NCBI GenBank assembly: GCA_002362175.1
Contig: DETU01000015.1
Location: forward strand, 1 to 13,346
Reading direction: 5' to 3'
From: Ruminococcus sp. UBA3280
Lineage (GTDB): Bacteria > Bacillota > Clostridia > Oscillospirales > Ruminococcaceae
DNA: 13,346 bases
Part shown: positions 1 to 7,529 of the stretch, in pieces
How positions within the stretch are numbered: position 1 is the stretch's first letter
Layout: each line of letters opens with the position of its first letter
Notes under the pieces: generated by a model
What the model saw: the letters and a program-made list of their open reading frames with translations, nothing else
The model's database searches: none
What the model was told of the DNA's origin: nothing
Position numbers and translations under genes: made by a program

Positions 1-87
1 AAAATCACTTATATATGAAAGTATAGATGAAAGCTTTTTCATGTGAAAGGTTGGGATTATTTTGTAAAAACAAAAAAATATTCTTAT

Positions 88-116
88 ACACTGTCACTTT
101 TCATTACAGACAGTGT
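88..116. promoter_or_regulatory. Inverted repeat over the promoter, possible operator
   Basis: Perfect eight-base arms, ACACTGTC at 88-95 and GACAGTGT at 109-116, are separated by 13 bases. The arms flank the putative -35 and stop just before the -10 box. A further GACAGT lies at 128-133, inside the short palindrome AGAC-A-GTCT (127-135), 19 bases after the second arm and near the predicted transcription start. This layout suits a dimeric repressor or activator. No regulator gene is visible in the window, so its identity is unknown. Confidence 0.45.
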
Positions 117-124
117 TATATAAT
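98..124 (+). promoter_or_regulatory. Candidate sigma-A promoter of the transporter operon
   Basis: A perfect TATAAT lies at 119-124. A partial -35 match, TTTTCA, lies at 98-103 with a short 15-base spacer. Transcription would begin near 131, about 30 bases before the first ATG. The -10 element is convincing and the -35 is weak, so the promoter may depend on an activator or be tightly regulated. The inverted repeat at 88-116 covers the -35 and spacer. Confidence 0.45.
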
Positions 125-162
125 AGAGACAGTCTATATTTTGCAGAAGGTTGTGATAAAAT

Positions 163-1050
163 ATGAAGAAAAACTCAAAAAATCAGTGCGGCAGACGAGG
201 TGAAAAAATTTTCAGCAATGTCTGTATTATTCCGAGCCTTGCAGGTGTGCTTATGTTCTTTCTGATACCGTTCGGGATAGTGGTATATTATTCCCTTATA
301 AGCAACCCCATAACAAAGGAGTTTATACAGCTTGATAATTACAAGGCTCTTATGAAAAACACTGCTTTCATAACAGCGTCAAAAAATACCGCTTTTTTTT
401 CAGTAATTGCCGTACCGCTTGCCGTTGTGATTCCTTTGGGACTTGCCGTCATACTTGAAAGGAACATAATCGGAAAAAGTATTTTCAGGACTTTTTTTCT
501 TAGTCCGCTTATGGTTCCGACCGCTTCTGTAGTACTTGTATGGCAGGTTCTTTTCCACAATCACGGAACAGTAAATCAGATAATCGAGAAATTCGGCGGT
601 AATTCTGTGAGCTGGCTTGAATCATCACACGGAATGTTTGTAATAATACTTATGTTTCTTTGGAAGAATATAGGATACAACATGATTCTTTTTATGTCGG
701 CAATAGGCGGTATTCCAAAAGATATAATTGAAGTTGCAGAACTGGAGGGAGCAAGCAGGGCTTACCAGTTCTTTCACATAAAACTCCGTTATCTCTCCCC
801 TACCATACTTTTTGTACTTATACTTTCACTGATTAATTCATTCAAGATTTTCCGTGAAATATACCTGCTTATCGGAGACCACCCTGTTGACAGGCTATAT
901 ATGTTACAGCATTTCATGAATAATACATTTAATGACCTCAATTATCAGAAACTGTCGGCGGCGGCTGTATTCTTCTCACTTGTAATGATTGTGATAATAG
1001 CAGTTCTTCTTATTTCAGAGCATATTTTCGGAAAGGACGTGGAGGGCTGA
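163..1050 (+). CDS. ABC transporter permease, MalF/UgpA-type (sugar importer family)
   Basis: This 295-residue integral membrane protein belongs to the binding-protein-dependent transport permeases, which pair with a second permease to form the channel of an ABC importer. About six hydrophobic segments are visible, near residues 20-46, 75-98, 108-131, 157-182, 211-230 and 266-287. The cytoplasmic EAA loop that docks the ATPase lies at about 190-212 (E-V-A-E-L-E-G-A, then the L-R-Y-L-S-P turn). An AGAAGG ribosome site at 145-150 precedes the ATG, and an in-frame stop at 154 excludes longer starts. It overlaps the next gene by one base, which suggests translational coupling. The family usually moves sugars or glycerol phosphate; the substrate here cannot be read from sequence. 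No ATPase gene accompanies it, as is common where a shared MsmK-like ATPase is encoded elsewhere. Confidence 0.9.
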   Translation: MKKNSKNQCGRRGEKIFSNVCIIPSLAGVLMFFLIPFGIVVYYSLISNPITKEFIQLDNYKALMKNTAFITASKNTAFFSVIAVPLAVVIPLGLAVILERNIIGKSIFRTFFLSPLMVPTASVVLVWQVLFHNHGTVNQIIEKFGGNSVSWLESSHGMFVIILMFLWKNIGYNMILFMSAIGGIPKDIIEVAELEGASRAYQFFHIKLRYLSPTILFVLILSLINSFKIFREIYLLIGDHPVDRLYMLQHFMNNTFNDLNYQKLSAAAVFFSLVMIVIIAVLLISEHIFGKDVEG

Positions 1051-1940
1051 TGAAAACCAAAAGAAAAACCTTTATTTTCAATATCATTCTTACAGTTTTT
1101 ATATGCGTTTCCGCCATACTCTTTATAATGCCCACAGTACTTACCATAGCAAACTCTTTCATGACATCAAGTGAAATATCAGCAAACTACGGTTCAATGC
1201 TCGGCAATATGACAAACGAAAAAAAAGTTTTCATATCCGAAAATGTAAATCTTAAATTTATTCCCGACAAAGCAACAATTTCACAGTATAAGGAAGTGCT
1301 TTTCAAGAATCCCGAATATCTTTTCAAGTTCTGGAACTCTGTAATACTTACAGTGCCTATTACAGTATTTCAGCTTGCTGTTGCGGTTCTGACTTCATAC
1401 GGGTTTTCAAGATACAACAACAAAGTGAAAAATCTGATATTCTTTGTTTACATAATACTCATGCTTATGCCGTATCAGGTAACGCTTGTACCTAATTATC
1501 TTGTAGCCGACAAATTCAACCTGCTTGATACAAGATGGTCTATAATACTTCCCGGAATTTTTTCACCTTTCAGTGTGTTTTTACTTACAAAGGTAATGCG
1601 GAGGATTCCCGTTTCATATGTTGAGGCGGCAAAGCTTGACGGTGCGAACGAATGGCAGATAATGACACAGATATATCTTCCGCTATGCAAGAGTGCAATG
1701 GTTTCAATAGGTATGCTTGTATTCATAGACTACTGGAACATGGTTGAACAGCCTCTTATACTTATGAAAGAATCTGATTTGCACCCGCTTTCAGTGTTCC
1801 TCTCACAGATTAACACGGGAGACATAGGTCTTGCGTTTGCGGTAGGAGTTGTATACATGATACCGACGATACTGATGTTCCTTTACGGTGAAGATTATCT
1901 TGTTGAGGGCATTACGTATTCAGGCGGAATAAAAGGATAA
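1050..1940 (+). CDS. ABC transporter permease, MalG/UgpE-type (sugar importer family)
   Basis: This 296-residue partner permease starts at the ATG that overlaps the TGA of the previous gene (TGATG), with GGAGGG at 1041-1046 just upstream. An N-terminal membrane segment at about 8-32 is followed by an extracytoplasmic loop of roughly 60 residues typical of MalG-type proteins. Further membrane segments lie near 95-118, 127-150, 164-182, 213-233 and 260-280. The EAA loop at about 192-211 is close to consensus (E-A-A-K-L-D-G-A, then I-Y-L-P) and should contact the ATPase subunit. With the preceding permease it would form a heterodimeric membrane channel. The binding protein is probably the lipoprotein at 4937-7357, with two exporter-like genes lying between. 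Substrate is unknown; carbohydrate is the usual choice for the family. Confidence 0.9.
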   Translation: MKTKRKTFIFNIILTVFICVSAILFIMPTVLTIANSFMTSSEISANYGSMLGNMTNEKKVFISENVNLKFIPDKATISQYKEVLFKNPEYLFKFWNSVILTVPITVFQLAVAVLTSYGFSRYNNKVKNLIFFVYIILMLMPYQVTLVPNYLVADKFNLLDTRWSIILPGIFSPFSVFLLTKVMRRIPVSYVEAAKLDGANEWQIMTQIYLPLCKSAMVSIGMLVFIDYWNMVEQPLILMKESDLHPLSVFLSQINTGDIGLAFAVGVVYMIPTILMFLYGEDYLVEGITYSGGIKG

Positions 1941-1966
1941 AATATTTTTATAAGGAGCAATTTTTT

Positions 1967-3736
1967 ATGAACGAAGAAAAAGAAAAAAAAGATTACGGTT
2001 CAGGTAGAAAAAGAGAAATAATAAAAACAGTACTTATTATTTTTCTTGCCGTTATGCTTGTTCTTACACTGCTGTCAAATACGATTATGAACAGGTCTCT
2101 TTCAGAAATCACAACAGAACGTGCAATGTCGGGAAAGCTTACCGAACGTGTAAGGGGAAGCGGTCTGATTGAGTCAAATCAATCCTATGAGGTAAAGGCG
2201 GACGGAAACAAGACCATTGATACCATTATGATTAAGACGGGTCAGGAAGTAAAAAAGGACGATGTTCTTTTTACGGTCGGTACGGAAGAAAATGAAGAAC
2301 TTGAAACCGCACAGTCCGAACTTATTACCCTCGAACTTGAATATCAGAAGGCACTTTTAGGTGTTCCTGCGGACTATACAGCCGAAAATCAGGCTATAAG
2401 CAACGCCCGTGAAGACCTCAACACTGCTATCGCAAAGAGAAACAACGCCCTTGCAAATTCAGGTTCTGCCGAACAGGCTTTATATGACTACACAAGCAAT
2501 AAAAGTGAACTGACAAGAAAATCAAATATTCTCGAAAAAATACAGTCCACAATCACAGCTATCGACACAAACGACTATTCAACAGCGTCGGTTGAATATG
2601 TAGGAAACCTTATCTCACTTTATAACACCTATTCAAATGCCGAAAATGACTATAACTCCGCTTATTCCCTCTACTCACAGATGCTCACGGGTGCAGGTGG
2701 AAACAAAACGGAAAACAATGGTGAAACTTCTGAAGAAGAAACTTCACAGGATAATAATATGTCATACGACATAAATGAACTTAAAGCAGACGCAGATGCA
2801 AAGGAAGAAATAAGAAACAATGCTCGCAATGAATATGAATCAGCAAAAAACAATATCAGAAATGACCTTGTAAATCAGCTGTACAACATTGAAAATGATA
2901 TAGATTATCTCAATTCACAGATTGCAGGATATGAAGCTTCACAGGGAGCAGGTTCAGGAATGTCAATTGAGGACTATGACGCAGACGTTCAGGCAAAACA
3001 GCACGCACTTGAAGAACTTATTGCGGCACTTACAAAGTCCAAAAATGAAAACGATATGCTCAGCAAGACAAATACTCTTGAAATTGAAGCAAAGAAAAAA
3101 GAAGTAGACAACATGAAGAAAAAGATTGAAAAAATCAAAAAGGAAAATTCTGTCACTGAAATAAAATCAAAATACAACGGAATAGTAAGTGCAATAAACA
3201 TAAAACCCGGTGAGGAAACCGTTCCCGATATGCCTCTGGCAGTAATAGACATCGCAGACGAGGGATATACTGTTGAACTTACGGTAGACGCAGAAAAGGC
3301 AAAGAAAATCAAAAAAGGCATTGAAGCGGAAGTCGTCAACAACTGGAACGGCGACGTTACAGCTGTTCTTACCGAAATAAAGAACGATACGAAAGCAGGT
3401 TCTAAAAACAGAATACTTAAATTTTCCGTTACAGGTGATGTAAGTACAGGCTCTATGCTTGACCTCTCTATTCCCTGCGGAAACGGAAACTATGACACTA
3501 TTGTTCCGAAAAGTGCGGTATATAAAGACAACAACGGTTATTTCGTCCTTGTTGTAAATTCAAAGAGTTCACCTCTCGGAAACAGATATTTTGCAGAAAG
3601 AGTAGATGTTGAAGTTCTTGCGTCCGACGAAGTTTCAAGTGCTGTACAGGGTGCAATAAATCCCAGCGACTATGTTATAACAACAGCAAGCAAGCCGGTA
3701 AATCCAAAAGACCAGGTTCGTATGAAAGACAACTAA
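1967..3736 (+). CDS. Membrane fusion / periplasmic-adaptor protein, MacA/HlyD/YknX-like
   Basis: This 589-residue protein has a single N-terminal membrane anchor (about 19-41). A first half-lipoyl motif follows at about 63-105 (S-G-L-I-E-S, then K-T-G-Q-E-V-K-K-D-D-V-L-F). A very long, mostly helical hairpin spans about 108-395, and the second half-lipoyl segment lies at about 396-430 (Y-N-G-I-V-S, P-G-E-E-T-V-P). Beta-barrel and membrane-proximal domains extend to the end. This order is that of adaptors working with MacB-type ABC or RND exporters. In Gram-positive bacteria the comparable YknX works with YknYZ. The helical hairpin is interrupted at about 241-268 by an acidic, Gly/Asn/Ser-rich linker. 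AAGGAG at 1952-1957 sets the ATG. It sits 26 bases after the MalG-type gene and 13 bases before the MacB-like gene, so co-transcription is likely. The partner is inferred, not shown. Confidence 0.85.
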   Translation: MNEEKEKKDYGSGRKREIIKTVLIIFLAVMLVLTLLSNTIMNRSLSEITTERAMSGKLTERVRGSGLIESNQSYEVKADGNKTIDTIMIKTGQEVKKDDVLFTVGTEENEELETAQSELITLELEYQKALLGVPADYTAENQAISNAREDLNTAIAKRNNALANSGSAEQALYDYTSNKSELTRKSNILEKIQSTITAIDTNDYSTASVEYVGNLISLYNTYSNAENDYNSAYSLYSQMLTGAGGNKTENNGETSEEETSQDNNMSYDINELKADADAKEEIRNNARNEYESAKNNIRNDLVNQLYNIENDIDYLNSQIAGYEASQGAGSGMSIEDYDADVQAKQHALEELIAALTKSKNENDMLSKTNTLEIEAKKKEVDNMKKKIEKIKKENSVTEIKSKYNGIVSAINIKPGEETVPDMPLAVIDIADEGYTVELTVDAEKAKKIKKGIEAEVVNNWNGDVTAVLTEIKNDTKAGSKNRILKFSVTGDVSTGSMLDLSIPCGNGNYDTIVPKSAVYKDNNGYFVLVVNSKSSPLGNRYFAERVDVEVLASDEVSSAVQGAINPSDYVITTASKPVNPKDQVRMKDN

Positions 3737-3749
3737 GGCGGTGGTCTTG

Positions 3750-4898
3750 ATGAAATTCAAAATTAAACACGCAGTTATAACGGCTTTAAACGCTGTTACA
3801 ATAACGGCAGCATGCATACTTACAGCTGTCGGGAACTCTATGGCAAAATCACAGCAGTATAATTATACTGCTGACCGCTGGAAAAACGACAGCAAGGAAC
3901 ATTTCGCACAGGTAAGCACGTTTTTTACAGACGATTCGGACTTTGATACCGATTCACTTAACGCAGTCCGTTCAGGTCTGATTAAAGAACTGCAAAACGC
4001 CTCTTTTTCTATGGAAGAAGGAAAACTACCCTTTGCAGATGCTTACAGTTCGTCAATGGGTACTGTGACCGTAAAAAGTGACCTGACAGGAAAAAGCGAT
4101 GCAGACCTTACCGCTGTCGGAGGAGATTTTTTCCTGTTCCGAAATTTTGAACTTATAAACGGCTCATTCTTCAGCGAAAACGATTTGATGCAGGACGGTG
4201 CGGTTATTGACAGAAGTCTTGCGTGGTCTCTTTATGGTTCATACGAAGTAAGCGGAATGAACCTTTATATAAACGGTGTAAAGTTCTACATTTCGGGAGT
4301 TATAGAACTTCCTGACACAAAACCCGAAAAGCACTGTGCAGGAAAACTTCCGAAAATATATATATCATATGACGGTGCGTCAGGTCTTTCAATGCTTTCA
4401 AACGATTCAACAAATCCAGAAAAAAATTCCGCAGATATTGCAGATACACCCGAAATAACAGGCTTTAAAGATATAACCTGCTATGAAACCGTACTCCCCG
4501 ACCCTGTTGAAAACTTTGCATACAACGCAGTAAAAAAACAATTTTCGGAAAACTACAAAGACAAATGTTCAATAGTAAAGAACAGTGTACGCTTTTCACC
4601 GTCGGCAAGAACAAAAGCGTTCAGAAAAATATCGGACTATGCCATTATAAAGAAAAGTATAAATTATCCGTACTGGGAAAATGCGTCACGCCTTATTGAG
4701 TTCAGATTGTCATTCATATATTTTTTCAGACGCTTACTGTTTGCTGTTCCTGTTCTTACACTTCTATGGCTTGCAGTTCTTGCAATAAAATTCTTAAAGA
4801 AAAAGAAACCTGTCGTGTTGCGTGCCATATCAATATTCATAGACAGACGACGGAGAGATATAAAACAAAAATTTACAGAAAAACAAAAGAAAGTATAA
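3750..4898 (+). CDS. MacB-core-domain-like membrane protein lacking ATPase and FtsX helices
   Basis: This is a 382-residue protein with one N-terminal membrane helix (about 8-28), a large extracytoplasmic domain (about 30-320), one C-terminal helix (about 322-348) and a Lys/Arg-rich cytoplasmic tail. Residues about 119-186 resemble the periplasmic core domain of MacB/FtsX-type permeases: V-G-G-D-F-F then F-E-L-I-N-G-S-F-F, V-I-D-R-S-L-A-W-S-L-Y-G, and I-N-G-V-K-F-Y-I-S-G-V. Normal family members carry three further helices and, in MacB, a fused ATPase; neither is present. The stop is followed by ordinary intergenic DNA and the reading frame is intact, so this is not obviously a degraded gene. 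I chose the ATG at 3750 because AAGGCGGTGG lies at a suitable distance; a GTG at 3741 would add three residues. Placement after the MacA-like adaptor suggests the two interact. Transport activity alone is unlikely. Confidence 0.65.
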   Translation: MKFKIKHAVITALNAVTITAACILTAVGNSMAKSQQYNYTADRWKNDSKEHFAQVSTFFTDDSDFDTDSLNAVRSGLIKELQNASFSMEEGKLPFADAYSSSMGTVTVKSDLTGKSDADLTAVGGDFFLFRNFELINGSFFSENDLMQDGAVIDRSLAWSLYGSYEVSGMNLYINGVKFYISGVIELPDTKPEKHCAGKLPKIYISYDGASGLSMLSNDSTNPEKNSADIADTPEITGFKDITCYETVLPDPVENFAYNAVKKQFSENYKDKCSIVKNSVRFSPSARTKAFRKISDYAIIKKSINYPYWENASRLIEFRLSFIYFFRRLLFAVPVLTLLWLAVLAIKFLKKKKPVVLRAISIFIDRRRRDIKQKFTEKQKKV

Positions 4899-4899
4899 T
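4872..4899 (+). promoter_or_regulatory. Candidate internal promoter for the binding-protein lipoprotein gene
   Basis: TTTACA at 4872-4877 (five of six to consensus) and a perfect TATAAT at 4894-4899 are separated by 16 bases. They lie over the last codons and stop of the preceding gene. Transcription would start near 4906, leaving a leader of about 30 bases with the AAAGAGG ribosome site at 4919-4925. A separate promoter would allow the binding lipoprotein to be made in excess of the permeases, as is common for ABC importers. AT-richness makes chance matches possible. Confidence 0.4.
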
Positions 4900-4936
4900 A
4901 TAAAAAATATTTATAAAGAAAGAGGTTCAATATATT

Positions 4937-7357
4937 ATGAAAAATTCACTTATCAAACGTTCAGTAACGGGAGTACTTGCTGTTGCAATGGTATTTTCGG
5001 CATATTCATGTGGTAAAAAGAACAAAAATGACGAAAACAATTCAAATTCGGATTCTGCTCAGACCATAAACAAATCAATAACAAACTCGTACAGTTCAAT
5101 TGATATAGACACCGAAATTCCGGCAGAATACATTGAACAGATGTTTCTTATCAAAGACACAGCTCAGATTCTTATAACCGGCGGTGACAGTGACGGAAAC
5201 ACAAAACTTTATCTTACTGATGTGGATTTCAGCGGTTTCAATGAAATTTCTCTTGATTTTCAGAAACCCGAAAATTCTCAATCCTATATCAGAACTACAG
5301 TCGCTCCCGATGGTACTATATACGCACTTCTGACCGTTATTGACTATGGCGACTTCAAACTTCCCGACTATGATGACCCCGATTTTGATTACGAAAATTT
5401 TGACTATGAAGCTATGAACAAAGCTGCTGAATATTCATATACCCTCTATAAACTCGGTTCAGACGGTAAAATAATTTCTGAAAATCCTGTGACAAACGTT
5501 GAAGAATACAGCGAAGATTCAGAAGATATGCGTATATCCGTAAGAGACATATCAGCCTGCTCGGACGGTAATATTATTTTGTCACTCAGCGGTGAAGAAG
5601 AAACTTACTGTATTATTAACGAGAACGGCGAAATTACAGGTAAAATAGATATAGGCAATGGTACTCACTGGATAAATTATTTCGGAACGGATTCAGACGG
5701 AAATGTTGTATGTGCAGGTTACGGCGATAAAGGAGAAATGCTGGAGTATATCGACACGGAAGCAAAAAAATTCTCGGACGGCGGTATCAGTCTTGAAAAT
5801 TCCGATATGTCAGGCATAAGCAGCATCAGTATGGGTAAAGGCGAATATACTTTATTTGCAAGTACGCAGACAGGTCTTTATGGTATTGACAAGGACAAGA
5901 AACCCGTCGAGATAATAAACTGGATTGATTCCGATATTTCAGCAGAGTCGGTACGTTCTATAATAGGTCTCGATGACGGTGATTTTATCGTCTACTTACA
6001 GGATTATACAAATAATACTTCAGGATTCGCACGCCTTACAAAACGCAGTGCCGACGAAATCGCCAACCAAACCGTAATTACATTAGGTATGCTTTACAAT
6101 GATATGGCAATTACTTCAAGAATCACTGAATTTAACAAGTCACAGACAGACTACAGAATAAAAATAGCAGATTACAGCAAGTACGACGAATACGACGAAG
6201 AAAAGGAAAAGATGATAAATTCCGCTTCCAAACAGCTTAAAATGGATATTGTTTCGGGAAACGCACCAGATATGATTGTAACATATAATTACAGCCTTAT
6301 ATCCGAACTTGCACCGAAAGGAACTTTTGCAGACCTTTCCACATATCTTGAAAAAGACGCTGACCTGTCCGCAGATGATATTATGCCGAACGTCCTCAGT
6401 GCAAGCAAAATTGACGGAAAACTTTACTCATTATCACCTACTTTCAATGTTACCACTTTGGCGTGCAAAACAAAATTCTTTGACAAGGAAAACTGGACTC
6501 TTGACGAAATGATTGACACTTATCACGAACACCCCGATATGCAGTTGTTGCGTTACGGAAATTCAAAAGAATCAGCCTTTGAGCTGATATGTGGTTCTAT
6601 GGTGGATAAATTTATTGACTATGAAAAAGCTGAATGTTATTTTGATTCGGACGACTTCAAAAAAATACTTGAATTCTGCAATGAGTTCCCCGACGAAGAT
6701 GAGGAAATTGACTGGGAAAATGCTTCTGAAGACGAAATGACAGCTTACTGGAATGAGCAGGATACATTATTGCTCAACGACAAGGCTCTCCTTGATTCTG
6801 TAAATCTCTATGACTTTAAAGAATACGGAGTAGAAAAAGATGCTTACTTCAACGACGATATAACACTTGTCGGTATGCCGTCAGATGACGGAAACGGTGC
6901 AGAAATTTCATTCAATAATGCTATGGCTATTCTTGAAAGTTCACAGTCCAAAGATGCCTGCTGGTCATTCATAAAGGAATTTTTCACAGAGGAATATCAG
7001 ACAAACAATCAGTATACCTATGCACTTCCTTCTCTTGTATCAGCATTTGAAAAGAAAGCCGACGACTCCATGTCAAAACCCTACTATCTTGACGAGAACG
7101 GAAAAAAAGTTGAATATGAAGACACATACTGGATAAATGGCAAGGAAATAAATTTAAAACCGCTTACAAAGGAAGAGAGGGACTTTATTGTTGATTATGT
7201 AAAAAAATCCGGCAAGGCATTCAATTATTTCTCAGACGATGTAAGGGAAATCATTGAAGAAGAAGTAACAAAGTATTTCAAGGGTGAGGCTGATTCACAG
7301 CAGGCTATTGACAAGATTCAGAGCCGTGTGGGTATTCTCATCAGTGAACAGTCATAA
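4937..7357 (+). CDS. Large lipoprotein: propeller-like N-terminal half fused to extracellular solute-binding domain
   Basis: This 806-residue protein is predicted to be membrane-anchored and exposed outside the cell. A charged start and hydrophobic stretch lead to a lipobox-like S-A-Y-S-C with Cys25 as the likely lipidated residue, then an Asn/Ser-rich linker to about 50. Residues about 65-370 show repeated short units with SDG/PDG-type turns (near 84-88, 124-127, 175-178, 209-212, 252-256 and 346-349), each followed by hydrophobic strands, which suggests a beta-propeller of about six blades. From about 378 the sequence fits family 1 extracellular solute-binding proteins: a strand-helix start with E-F-N-K-S, then G-N-A-P-D-M-I-V at 441-448, L-S-T-Y-L-E, and I-D-G-K-L-Y-S-L. 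The whole is about twice the usual length for that family. It probably serves the two permeases upstream. Ligand unknown, and the propeller fold is inferred from repeat spacing. Confidence 0.8.
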   Translation: MKNSLIKRSVTGVLAVAMVFSAYSCGKKNKNDENNSNSDSAQTINKSITNSYSSIDIDTEIPAEYIEQMFLIKDTAQILITGGDSDGNTKLYLTDVDFSGFNEISLDFQKPENSQSYIRTTVAPDGTIYALLTVIDYGDFKLPDYDDPDFDYENFDYEAMNKAAEYSYTLYKLGSDGKIISENPVTNVEEYSEDSEDMRISVRDISACSDGNIILSLSGEEETYCIINENGEITGKIDIGNGTHWINYFGTDSDGNVVCAGYGDKGEMLEYIDTEAKKFSDGGISLENSDMSGISSISMGKGEYTLFASTQTGLYGIDKDKKPVEIINWIDSDISAESVRSIIGLDDGDFIVYLQDYTNNTSGFARLTKRSADEIANQTVITLGMLYNDMAITSRITEFNKSQTDYRIKIADYSKYDEYDEEKEKMINSASKQLKMDIVSGNAPDMIVTYNYSLISELAPKGTFADLSTYLEKDADLSADDIMPNVLSASKIDGKLYSLSPTFNVTTLACKTKFFDKENWTLDEMIDTYHEHPDMQLLRYGNSKESAFELICGSMVDKFIDYEKAECYFDSDDFKKILEFCNEFPDEDEEIDWENASEDEMTAYWNEQDTLLLNDKALLDSVNLYDFKEYGVEKDAYFNDDITLVGMPSDDGNGAEISFNNAMAILESSQSKDACWSFIKEFFTEEYQTNNQYTYALPSLVSAFEKKADDSMSKPYYLDENGKKVEYEDTYWINGKEINLKPLTKEERDFIVDYVKKSGKAFNYFSDDVREIIEEEVTKYFKGEADSQQAIDKIQSRVGILISEQS

Positions 7358-7404
7358 TTTACTATGAAATCCAGATTTAATATATATTAACCTCCTTTTT
7401 ACAA

Positions 7405-7439
7405 AGAACAGCTCTCTCTTTAATCGAGGGAGCTGTTCT
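7405..7439. terminator. Strong hairpin after the transporter operon, terminator-like
   Basis: Arms of 14 bases at 7405-7418 and 7426-7439 pair along their whole length with a single G-T wobble, around a seven-base loop (TTTAATC). It begins 48 bases after the stop of the lipoprotein gene and lies before the heat-shock promoter, the expected place for a terminator. However, the plus-strand tail is GCGTAATG rather than a run of T, so intrinsic termination would be inefficient. It may instead protect the 3' end of the message. Confidence 0.5.
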
Positions 7440-7529
7440 GCGTAATGAATATCTTCATTTAAAAATTGCCACATTTGCACTGATTTATATGTTAAATTTA
7501 GTGAAAAAGGACGAAAATGAATAAAATGC

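Larger units (their letters stand above)
1..162. other. AT-rich non-coding leader upstream of the transporter operon
   Basis: I see no gene in this stretch. It carries short ATGAAAG-like direct repeats near 15-50, a weak six-base-pair hairpin at 27-42, an A-rich tract around 65-80, and then the promoter and inverted repeat described separately. A TGA codon at 154-156, in frame with the first gene, fixes the start of that gene downstream. Nothing here identifies the gene to the left. Confidence 0.6.

Noticed and set aside
15..50. ATGAAAG-type direct repeats and small hairpin at the left end
   Set aside because: Short, imperfect and AT-rich; expected by chance in such DNA and not linked to any element.
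2989..3342. 117-codon minus-strand frame inside the adaptor gene
   Set aside because: Phe/Ser-rich product is the mirror of the Lys/Glu-rich coiled coil on the other strand.
3741..3749. GTG start three codons earlier for the MacB-core-like gene
   Set aside because: The purine-rich ribosome site would overlap or crowd it; the ATG at 3750 is better spaced.
3750..4898. Pseudogene remnant of a full MacB permease
   Set aside because: The frame is uninterrupted, has a ribosome site and a plausible two-helix topology, and no leftover FtsX-helix or ATPase coding sequence was seen between it and the next gene.
7377..7390. 14-base AT-only palindrome after the lipoprotein stop
   Set aside because: Made only of A and T, low complexity, and not at a promoter or gene start.
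7444..7459. AATGAA / TTCATT hairpin downstream of the strong stem-loop
   Set aside because: Six AT-rich base pairs would be too weak to act as a terminator alone.
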